Shown piece by piece: positions 57,273 to 64,000 of a stretch of 64,000 nt of DNA. The DNA comes from JAIYDJ01 sp031400505 (GTDB lineage Bacteria; Pseudomonadota; Alphaproteobacteria; Rhodobacterales; Rhodobacteraceae). The notes beneath the pieces were generated by a model. The model ran no database searches. It worked only from the letters and a program-made list of their open reading frames with translations, and had not been told where the DNA came from. The DNA is taken from positions 62,001 through 126,000 of the forward strand of contig JANNPZ010000087.1 of NCBI GenBank assembly GCA_031400505.1, given 5' to 3'. The position numbers and the translations under genes are program-made. Every line of letters begins with the position of its first letter. The stretch's first letter is position 1.

Positions 57273-57590
57273 ATGACACATAACTTTGAAAGCCAGCGCA
57301 AGGATACTTACGCGACCTTTGCGCAGTCCAAGGGCGTCAAGCTGCCGAAAGAGGCGGTGATCGATTTCATCTTCTTCATCGAAGAACTGGATGCTAACTG
57401 GGCCGCGCTGGAAAAGGCAATGCAGGCAGCGGGGTTCAAGACGCGGCGCCTGCCGGACAACGAAACGCTGATTGCCAGTTACGGACCGATGCCGGTCACG
57501 CCAGAAGCGATCTGGCAGCAGGAACGCGAGTCCACCAGTATTGCGTTGAAGTATGAGTTCTATCCTGACGGTTGGGAGTTGGCCGAGTAG
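57273..57590 (+). CDS. rraB: RraB-family ribonuclease E inhibitor
   Basis: A 105-residue protein of the RraB fold, which in E. coli binds RNase E and alters mRNA decay. It has ESQRKDTYATFAQSKGVKLP, IDFIFFIEELDANWAALEKA, and the C-terminal STSIALKYEFYPDGWELAE. Whether it inhibits RNase E in alphaproteobacteria is inference. It starts 3 bp after the deaminase stop, so the two are co-transcribed. Confidence 0.85.
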   Translation: MTHNFESQRKDTYATFAQSKGVKLPKEAVIDFIFFIEELDANWAALEKAMQAAGFKTRRLPDNETLIASYGPMPVTPEAIWQQERESTSIALKYEFYPDGWELAE

Positions 57591-57784
57591 GCCTCGGCGG
57601 AGTTCACGGCTCGGTCCAGAGGGTCTGCCAAAAACAGCGCCCGTGCGCGAAAATTCTGTCCAAAGGTCCGGCGAACCGGTTCACATGTTCGCCAGTTCCG
57701 CAGCTGGCAGCCGGATCGGGGCTCGCGGTGTCTTTACCGCTGATCCTGCGCTGTGCCACGCTTGTTCCGGTATGATCCCACAGA

Positions 57785-58933
57785 ATGCTTCGCCTCATGA
57801 CGGCTTACCCCGCACTGCCTGCCCTGCGACCCGGTCTGCTGCTGCCCCTGGTGGCGATTGCGGGGCTCGTCGGGCTTTCTGCGGTGTACGGTGCTACTTT
57901 TCGGGTGCCGCTGTTGGCATTGGTCGGGGTAGGTCTGGGGTTTGTCTTGTTTCAGTCGACCTTCGGATTTGCCGGATCTTTTCGCGCGGTGATCGAGCGG
58001 GGCGATGCGTCGGGCTTCAAGGCTCAGGCTGTGGCACTTGCGATCGCGAGTGTCATTTTCTTTCCGCTGTTGGAACTGGGGCAGGTCTTTGGGCAGAACC
58101 TTGGCGGGTTCAACGCGGGCGTGGGCGTAACCTTTGTCGTTGGTGCAGTGCTGTTCGGGTTGGGCATGCAAATTGGCGGTGGGTGCGCATCGGGGACGCT
58201 ATTTGCGTTGGGTGGCGGCAACTTGCGGCTGATGATGACGCTGTTCTTTTTCATCATCGGGTCGGCTGTCGGGGCGGCCACGCTGCATTGGTGGTGGGGG
58301 TTGCCGCGCTTTCCGGCATGGACATCCCAGGCGCTGCTGGGCTGGCCTTTGGCGCTTGCGCTGCATCTGGCGATTTTCGGTGTTGTCTGGAGGTTCGCTC
58401 CGGGGCGTTCGGTGTCGTTGGCGCTGCGGGGCGGAAGTTGGTTCGGGCCCTGGTCGTTGTCCGTCGGGGCGGTCGGGTTGGCGGTGTTGAACGGTGCGAC
58501 ATTGGTGTTGGCAGGCAGGCCCTGGGGCGAGACGGCGGGATTCGCCCTTTGGGGGTCGAAATGGGCGTTGTGGGCGGGGTTTGACGTGGCGGCCTGGCCT
58601 TATTGGCGGGGCAATCCGTCGCCTCTTGATGCAAGCGTTTTCAGTGACATCACGTCGGTCATGGATTTCGGGATCATTCTGGGGGCAACTTTGGCGGCTG
58701 TGATCAGCGGGCGTTTCCTGCTGGTCTATCGGATCCCGCCGATGGCCTGGGCGGGGGCTGGCCTTGGCGGATTTCTGATGGGCTATGGTGCGCGGCTGTC
58801 GGGGGGGTGCAATATCGGGGCGTATTTCTCGGCCTTGGCATCGGGCAGTGTGTCGGCCTGGGCCTGGGTTGCTGCTGCAGTCGTCGGCAGTTGGATCGGA
58901 CTGCGGCTGCGTCCCCTGTTCGGGTTGGCGTGA
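57785..58933 (+). CDS. YeeE/YedE-family (thiosulfate-type) membrane transporter
   Basis: A 382-residue polytopic membrane protein with about nine hydrophobic segments. The two conserved cysteine loops of the family are present in each half: LGMQIGGGCASGTLFALGGG and GYGARLSGGCNIGAYFSALA. In TsuA these cysteines carry thiosulfate inward. No TusA-like gene follows. An ATG at 57797 is an alternative start; neither has a clear Shine-Dalgarno site. TATGAT precedes the gene by about 10 bp, suggesting a nearly leaderless transcript. Confidence 0.9.
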   Translation: MLRLMTAYPALPALRPGLLLPLVAIAGLVGLSAVYGATFRVPLLALVGVGLGFVLFQSTFGFAGSFRAVIERGDASGFKAQAVALAIASVIFFPLLELGQVFGQNLGGFNAGVGVTFVVGAVLFGLGMQIGGGCASGTLFALGGGNLRLMMTLFFFIIGSAVGAATLHWWWGLPRFPAWTSQALLGWPLALALHLAIFGVVWRFAPGRSVSLALRGGSWFGPWSLSVGAVGLAVLNGATLVLAGRPWGETAGFALWGSKWALWAGFDVAAWPYWRGNPSPLDASVFSDITSVMDFGIILGATLAAVISGRFLLVYRIPPMAWAGAGLGGFLMGYGARLSGGCNIGAYFSALASGSVSAWAWVAAAVVGSWIGLRLRPLFGLA

Positions 58934-59084
58934 TGCGTGCAAATCCTGGCCTGCTGGCCGTTCCCGAAGATCGGTGATCGCGCCTGCCAGCAATCGCGCC
59001 GGCAGAACCTGCGGCAAAAGTGCGGCCGTAAACGGCCTGTGCAAGATCGTGCTTTGGCTTATGTAGGGGCAAAGGGGAAGGCCG

Positions 59085-59759
59085 ATGCTGCTGCATGTGC
59101 AAAACGTGACAAAGACCTATCCGGGCACGGAAACATCGGTGCTGCGGGGGGTGTCATTCGACATGGGCGCAGGCGAGATGTTGGCGCTGACAGGAGAATC
59201 CGGTTCGGGCAAAAGCACGCTTTTGCATCTGATGGGCGGATTGGACAGCGCAGACCACGGGGTGGTGGCGGTTGACGGCACCGACCTAACCCCGCTGGGT
59301 GATGCCGGCCGTGCCGCGTTTCGCCGGGGCAGGGTGGGCGTCATCTTTCAGCAGTTCAATCTGATCCCCTCGCTGACGGTCGAGGGCAATATCGCGTTTC
59401 AGGCCCGGCTGGCCTTGCAGCATGATCCAGAGCGGGCGCAGCGGTTGGCACAGCGGCTGGGGTTGACGGATCACTTGCACAAATACCCCGAACAATTGTC
59501 TGGCGGGCAGCAGCAGCGGGTTGCCATCGCCCGGACGCTTGCACCTCATCCAAGGCTTGTGCTGGCCGACGAGCCGACCGGAAACCTTGACGAGGCAACG
59601 GCGGACACGGTGTTTGCATTGCTGTGCGAGTTGGTGGCGGAAACCGGGGCGGGGTTGGTTCTGGTGACCCATTCCGAAAGGTTGGCATCCCGGATGGGAC
59701 GACGGCTGCACCTGCGCGCTGGCCAGTTGACGGATCAACCGATCGGAGCATTGACGTGA
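59085..59759 (+). CDS. ABC transporter ATPase (LolD/MacB type)
   Basis: A 224-residue ATP-binding subunit. Walker A TGESGSGKSTLLHLMGG, Q-loop IFQQFNLIPSLTV, signature LSGGQQQRVAIARTLA, Walker B LVLADEPTGNLDEATA and H-loop VLVTHSERLASRMG. It belongs to the FtsE/LolD/MacB group that powers mechanotransmission, not substrate channels. It overlaps the permease start as GTGA (59756-59759) and resembles AttF/AttE-type systems by its partners. Confidence 0.95.
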   Translation: MLLHVQNVTKTYPGTETSVLRGVSFDMGAGEMLALTGESGSGKSTLLHLMGGLDSADHGVVAVDGTDLTPLGDAGRAAFRRGRVGVIFQQFNLIPSLTVEGNIAFQARLALQHDPERAQRLAQRLGLTDHLHKYPEQLSGGQQQRVAIARTLAPHPRLVLADEPTGNLDEATADTVFALLCELVAETGAGLVLVTHSERLASRMGRRLHLRAGQLTDQPIGALT

Positions 59760-62137
59760 ACCGCGTGATGCTTTCGGCGCTGTTTTCGCATTGGTGGCGC
59801 AATCCGATGCAACTGTTCACGCTGCTGGCCGGATTGGCGCTGGGCACGGCACTGTGGTCCGGGGTTCAGGCGATCAATGCCGAGGCGCGCGCCAGCTATG
59901 ATACGGCGGCAGCAACGCTGGGCAGCGGGCGCTATGCCCAGATCACGGCACGGCAGGGTTCGATATCCAAGTTGGACTATGTGGCCCTGCGCCGCGCAGG
60001 ATGGGATGTGTCACCCGTGATCGAGGGGCGGCTGGGCCCGGTGCGCATCGTCGGGATCGATCCGCTGACTGCGCCTGCGGGAATAGGGCCGGTGCCGTTG
60101 GGTGAAGGATTTGATCTGACGGCTTTTTTCGGCACAGGCCAGGTGTTTGCGCAGGCGGAAACCCTTGCGCGGTTGCCAAAGACCGGGGTGCCGGGAATTG
60201 TTGCCCCAGACGTGGCTCCAAACACCGCAATCACCGATATCGGGGTCGCGCAACGCCTGCTGGGTCGGGCAGGACAGATTGACAGGCTGCTGGTGGGGCC
60301 GGAACCGTCCCTGACCCGCCGTCCCTTGGGCGAGGTCGCCCCGGGTCTTGTGCAATCCCCGCCGCAGGCCGGCAACGACGTGGCGCGGCTGACCGACAGC
60401 TTTCACCTTAACCTCACGGCGTTCGGTTTGCTGTCCTTTGCGGTGGGGTTGTTCATCGTGCATGGCGCAATCGGGCTGGCGTTTGAACAGCGCCGCCCGG
60501 TTGTGCGGACTTTGCGCGCGCTCGGGGCGCCGTTGGGGCGGTTGATCGTGCTGATGGCGACAGAGCTTTTGGTGCTGGCGTTGGTTGCGGGGGCGTTTGG
60601 GGTGGCACTTGGATACGGCGTCGCGGCGGCGCTGCTGCCGGATGTGGCGGCGACGTTGCGCGGGCTTTACGGGGCGGATGTGGCGGGGCAGTTGGGCTTT
60701 CGTGCGGAATGGTGGTTGTCTGGAATGGGCATGGCGCTGGCAGGGACGGCGGTTGCAGCGGCCGGTGCGCTGCGGTCGCTGGCGCGGATGCCTTTGTTGG
60801 CCGGGGTGCAGACGCGGGCACTGGGAATGGCGTGGCGCGGGGTGGGCCTGGGGCGGCTGTCTGTGGGCTTGCTGGCGCTTGCGGGGGCGCTGGCAGTCTG
60901 GGGGCAGGGGTTGGTTGCGGGGTTTGCGATGCTCGGGGCGCTGCTGATCGGCGGGGCGCTGGCGTTGCCGGGGCTGTTGGCCGTGGTACTGCGTTGGGCC
61001 GGGTCGCGCGCGCGCGGGCCGGTGGCGCAGTGGTTTTGGGCCGACACGCAGGCACAGTTGCCGGGGCGGTCGCTGGCGCTGATGGCATTGCTGCTGGCGA
61101 TGGCGGCGAATGTCGGGGTCTCGACCATGGTGTCGTCGTTCCGGCTGACCTTCACGGGGTTTCTGGATCAGCGGCTGGCGTCCGAGCTTTATGTCAACGC
61201 GGACGACGCACCACAGGCCCGCATGATCCGGACCATAGCCGAGGCACAAGGCGCAGTCGTGCTGCCGATTCTGTCGGTCGACCACGAATTGGCGGGCATG
61301 CCGGCCGAAATCTACGGCGCGCGCGACCATGCGACCTACCGCGACAACTGGCGGTTCCTGCGCAGCGTTCCGGGGGCATGGGACGCGCTTGCACGGGGCG
61401 AAGGCGTGCTGGTGAACGAACAGCTGTTTCGTCGTGCGGGGCTGGATCTGGGGGCAGCGGTGCCGGTGGCACAGGGCGTGACATTGCCGGTGCTGGGGGT
61501 CTATGGCGACTACGGCAATCCGGTCGGGCAGGTCGTTGTGAACGCCGCGGTGTTCGCCCGCACCTTTCCCGACGTGGTCGCCCTGCGGTTCGGGCTGCGG
61601 GTCGACCCCGCCGACGTGGCCGCGCTGCGGGCGGCTCTGCGGCTTGGCGCAACGGTGGCAGACACGGCGATGGTCGATCAGGCGGCGATCAAGGCGCTGT
61701 CGCTGGCGGTGTTCGAACGGACCTTTACCATCACGACGGCGCTGAACGTGCTGACGCTCGCGGTGGCGGGGTTTGCCATTCTGATGAGCCTGCTGACGCT
61801 CGCCGTGATGCGCCTGCCCCAACTGGCCCCGGTATGGGCGCTGGGTCTGACGCGGGGTTGGCTTGCCGGGCTCGACCTCGCACGCGCGGTGGTGCTGGCG
61901 GCGCTGACGGGTGCGCTGGCGCTGCCGCTGGGGCTTGCGTTGGCATGGGCGCTTCTGGCCGTCGTCAATGTCGAGGCATTCGGCTGGCGTCTGCCGATGT
62001 ATGTCTTCCCGCTGGACTACCTGCGGCTTGCGGTCTTTGCCCTGCTGGCGGCAGGCATCGCCGCGGCCTGGCCCGCATGGCAGTTGTCGCGGCTCCAGCC
62101 GGTCAGGCTCTTGGGGGTATTTCGCCATGAACGCTAA
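59756..62137 (+). CDS. FtsX-like ABC permease (AttFG type)
   Basis: A 793-residue membrane subunit. One N-terminal helix (FTLLAGLALGTALWSGVQAI), a large periplasmic domain, then two blocks of FtsX helices (around 225-445 and 650-790). It ends with the family-typical WQLSRLQPVRLLGVFRHER. It does not pump substrate through the membrane but transmits ATPase motion to the periplasm. Start GTG at 59756 in the GTGA overlap. The next gene overlaps it by 11 bp. Confidence 0.9.
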   Translation: MNRVMLSALFSHWWRNPMQLFTLLAGLALGTALWSGVQAINAEARASYDTAAATLGSGRYAQITARQGSISKLDYVALRRAGWDVSPVIEGRLGPVRIVGIDPLTAPAGIGPVPLGEGFDLTAFFGTGQVFAQAETLARLPKTGVPGIVAPDVAPNTAITDIGVAQRLLGRAGQIDRLLVGPEPSLTRRPLGEVAPGLVQSPPQAGNDVARLTDSFHLNLTAFGLLSFAVGLFIVHGAIGLAFEQRRPVVRTLRALGAPLGRLIVLMATELLVLALVAGAFGVALGYGVAAALLPDVAATLRGLYGADVAGQLGFRAEWWLSGMGMALAGTAVAAAGALRSLARMPLLAGVQTRALGMAWRGVGLGRLSVGLLALAGALAVWGQGLVAGFAMLGALLIGGALALPGLLAVVLRWAGSRARGPVAQWFWADTQAQLPGRSLALMALLLAMAANVGVSTMVSSFRLTFTGFLDQRLASELYVNADDAPQARMIRTIAEAQGAVVLPILSVDHELAGMPAEIYGARDHATYRDNWRFLRSVPGAWDALARGEGVLVNEQLFRRAGLDLGAAVPVAQGVTLPVLGVYGDYGNPVGQVVVNAAVFARTFPDVVALRFGLRVDPADVAALRAALRLGATVADTAMVDQAAIKALSLAVFERTFTITTALNVLTLAVAGFAILMSLLTLAVMRLPQLAPVWALGLTRGWLAGLDLARAVVLAALTGALALPLGLALAWALLAVVNVEAFGWRLPMYVFPLDYLRLAVFALLAAGIAAAWPAWQLSRLQPVRLLGVFRHER

Positions 62138-63164
62138 GGTACTGCTGCTGCTGATCCTGTTTCCGATGCAGACGATGGCGCAGGGCTTTGCCGGGCTTGG
62201 CACCACAGCAGGTGATTTCGCCACCCCATCGCGAGAAACGCTGCTCGAATTTCCGGCTGATCACGGCGCACATCCTGCGTACCGGATCGAATGGTGGTAC
62301 CTTACGGCCAATCTGACCGGGCAGGATGGCACGCCTTACGGGTTGCAATGGACCCTGTTTCGCTCTGCCCTGGCCCCGCATGACGGGCAGGGGTGGGACA
62401 CTCCGCAACTGTGGATGGGTCATGCCGCGGTGACCACGCCAACGCAGCATTTTGTGGCCGAACGGCTGGCACGAGGCGGGATCGGGCAGGCGGGCGTCGC
62501 GGCGGTGCCCTTTGCCGCATGGATCGACGATTGGTCGATGAAAGGCGTGGACTTTGACCACCTTCGGCTGACGGCCTCCGGCAGCGATTTCGCCTATGAT
62601 GTCGGGCTTGTGGCGCAGGGGCCCCTGGTGCTGCATGGCGACCGGGGATTTTCGGTGAAATCGGCGGCCGGGCAGGCGAGCCACTACTACTCGCAGCCGT
62701 CCTTTGCGGTGGCAGGCACCCTGACCCTGCCAGAGGGCGCGGTGTCCGTTGTAGGGACGGCGTGGTTGGACCGCGAATGGTCTTCGCAGCCCCTTGCAGC
62801 CGATCAAACCGGATGGGATTGGTTTTCCCTGTCATTTGACAGTGGCGAAAAGGTGATGGGATTTGTGCTGCGCGGGGACCGCGATTTTGCCGCTGCCACG
62901 TGGATTGCCTCCGATGGCCGGGCGACGGCACTGCCGGATGGCGCGTTCATGGCTGTTCCGCTGGTACACCACCGGGTCGCCGGTCGCGAGGTGCCTGTGG
63001 CATGGCGCGTGCGCCTGCCCGACCGGGCGGTCGACGTGACGGTCACCGCACTGAACCCGGACGCATGGATGGCCACCTCGGTGCCCTATTGGGAAGGGCC
63101 GGTCACCATTGCAGGCAGCCATCATGGCGTGGGGTATCTGGAGATGACAGGCTATGACAACTGA
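62127..63164 (+). CDS. AttH/carotenoid-1,2-hydratase-like lipocalin protein
   Basis: A 345-residue exported protein. Signal peptide MNAKVLLLLILFPMQTMAQG. Two lipocalin-like domains follow with the CrtC/AttH motifs YRIEWWYLTANLTGQDGTPY, SHYYSQPSFAVAGTLTLPEG and TAWLDREWSSQPL. The ABC-linked position makes it an AttH-type periplasmic partner and not a carotenoid enzyme. ATG at 62127 overlaps the permease gene by 11 bp. Confidence 0.9.
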   Translation: MNAKVLLLLILFPMQTMAQGFAGLGTTAGDFATPSRETLLEFPADHGAHPAYRIEWWYLTANLTGQDGTPYGLQWTLFRSALAPHDGQGWDTPQLWMGHAAVTTPTQHFVAERLARGGIGQAGVAAVPFAAWIDDWSMKGVDFDHLRLTASGSDFAYDVGLVAQGPLVLHGDRGFSVKSAAGQASHYYSQPSFAVAGTLTLPEGAVSVVGTAWLDREWSSQPLAADQTGWDWFSLSFDSGEKVMGFVLRGDRDFAAATWIASDGRATALPDGAFMAVPLVHHRVAGREVPVAWRVRLPDRAVDVTVTALNPDAWMATSVPYWEGPVTIAGSHHGVGYLEMTGYDN

Positions 63165-63723
63165 TCCACATCCTTGGGCAGCCGACCTCGCATCGCTGTT
63201 GGCACAGGTCTGGGCAGGGCTGGTCAGGGGGGTGGCTGACCCGCAAGCCCTGGCGCGTCACCCGACCCTTGCCACAGTCTCGCCGGCGGGCTTGCCAGAG
63301 GCCCGGACAGTCGTGCTGCGCGCTGCCGACCCTGTGGCTGGCACTCTGGACATCCATACCGATCTACGCTCGGCAAAAGTGACGGCCCTGTGGGCCAATC
63401 CGCGGGCGACACTGCATGTCTGGGATGCAACCGCGCGTTTGCAGACGCGCATCGACGTTCTGGTCACGATCCTTTTGGGCGCAAAGGTCGCTGCGATTTG
63501 GGCAGATGTGCCCGATCCGTCGCGCCAAAGCTATGGCACCATGCCCGCGCCCGGAACGCCGATTGCATCGTCTCTGGAGTACCAAAAGCCACCCGATGCC
63601 GGGGCATTTGCAGTGTTGCGCTGTGCCGTGCAGGGAATGGACGTGGTGCATCTGGGTCCACAGCACCGGCGCGCCCGCTATGATCGGGCACTCGGCGAGA
63701 CGGGGCACTGGCTGGCACCTTGA
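63154..63723 (+). CDS. Pyridoxamine-5'-phosphate-oxidase-family (split-barrel) protein
   Basis: A 189-residue flavin-binding split-barrel protein. Typical parts are PTLATVSPAGLPEARTVVLR, LDIHTDLRSAKVTALWANPR, ATLHVWDATARLQTRID and the C-terminal HRRARYDRALGETGHWLAP. It is shorter than true PdxH, so the substrate is unknown. It overlaps the AttH gene by 11 bp and so belongs to the ABC operon message. A repeat copy follows the stop. Confidence 0.9.
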   Translation: MTTDPHPWAADLASLLAQVWAGLVRGVADPQALARHPTLATVSPAGLPEARTVVLRAADPVAGTLDIHTDLRSAKVTALWANPRATLHVWDATARLQTRIDVLVTILLGAKVAAIWADVPDPSRQSYGTMPAPGTPIASSLEYQKPPDAGAFAVLRCAVQGMDVVHLGPQHRRARYDRALGETGHWLAP

Positions 63724-64000
63724 TGATCCGCACGGATGCGCTGCATGGATGCAATGCCTGCTTTCATCTTGGCTGAAATATCCCACGGGGGTGCGGGGGT
63801 GTGAAACCCCCGCTCTGCTTGTAAACCGCACGACGGTCGCCAAACCGCCGTTCCAGACCGCGCCCACCACATGTTGGATAATCAAACCGGTCCTGTCGGC
63901 ATGGCAAATGGCCCGCACCAGCTGGTCCGATGTCCAGCCCGGCAAGATCCACAACATTGGCGCAAGGGCAACACGGATCGACGGGCGATCAGCCTGAATT
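63724..64000. other. Right-edge segment, unassigned
   Basis: 277 bp to the end of the window. It begins with repeat copy G. A minus-strand frame (about 63764-63952) translates through the repeat, and another extends off the edge, but neither shows family similarity that I can support. It may contain the 3' end of a gene that lies beyond the window. Confidence 0.3.
63761..63814 (+). repeat. Dispersed palindromic repeat, copy G (long form)
   Basis: CTTTCATCTTGGCTGAAATA, TCCCACGGGGGTG, then hairpin CGGGGGTGTGAAACCCCCG. It lies directly after the last gene of the ABC operon. Confidence 0.8.

Noticed and set aside
62127..63164. Carotenoid 1,2-hydratase (CrtC) as a carotenoid-pathway enzyme
   Set aside because: The fold is shared, but the gene overlaps an FtsX-type ABC permease and no carotenoid genes are near, so the AttH role is preferred.
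63764..63952. Minus-strand frame at the right edge
   Set aside because: It reads through repeat copy G (tail GGFTPPHPRGIF), which is a recurrent artefact of the repeat; not enough sequence remains to support a gene.

Overview
The window is about 64 kb of high-GC chromosomal DNA from an alphaproteobacterium, very probably a member of the Rhodobacteraceae (Rhodobacterales). The support is a MipZ division ATPase, an F0 operon in the order I-a-c-b'-b with a b/b' pair, DUF1127, Hint-domain and VPLPA-CTERM proteins, and the gene neighbourhood ffh / acetyltransferases / chorismate mutase / rpsP / rimM / trmD / rplS / rpmE. It is mostly core chromosome. No prophage, insertion sequence, CRISPR array or tRNA gene was recognised.

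Layout. 1-715: 5'-proximal part of a LysR gene that leaves the left edge. 1059-11296: translation and secretion block (ffh, six tandem GNAT acetyltransferases, chorismate mutase, rpsP, rimM, a membrane protein, trmD, an opposite-strand Hint protein, rplS, rpmE), closed by a strong terminator. 12046-13929: mipZ, the eroded remnant of an acyl-CoA (malonyl-CoA-type) synthetase, and an ArsR regulator. 14122-16636: F0 ATP synthase genes with their own promoter; the subunit a gene carries an in-frame TAA about 20 codons before its expected end. 16681-20892: FadR-type regulator, OmpA lipoprotein, Ada-like methyltransferase, nth and a PfkB sugar kinase. 20994-30137: sulfotransferase and GT14 glycosyltransferase, HIT protein, polA and small conserved genes. 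30196-36861: MoxR / DUF58 / two large von Willebrand/BatA-like membrane proteins (a Bat-type operon). 36933-42397: opposite-strand cluster of a zinc-ribbon protein, SPFH protein, DUF2927 lipoprotein, TelA, XpaC and a 27-residue peptide. 42515-46446: rRNA pseudouridine synthase, tadA, ceramidase, VPLPA-CTERM protein and a decayed ceramidase fragment. 46474-51815: gatC-gatA, lipoprotein, amidase, RNase P RNA, rpmG, GNAT, BI-1 protein. 51942-57590: DUF1127, LysR, quinone reductase, XRE regulator, HisN-type phosphatase, 8-oxoguanine deaminase-like amidohydrolase, RraB. 57785-63723: YedE-type transporter and an AttFGH-like ABC operon ending in a PNPOx-family protein.

Genes are tightly coupled. Every one of the seven junctions from ffh to chorismate mutase is a 4-nt ATGA overlap, and the Bat-like and ABC operons are built the same way. 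A dispersed GC-rich palindromic repeat (at least seven copies, all intergenic and in both orientations) punctuates the window. The observations most worth a second look are the atpB nonsense codon, the six-fold acetyltransferase array, the repeat family, and the two gene remnants.
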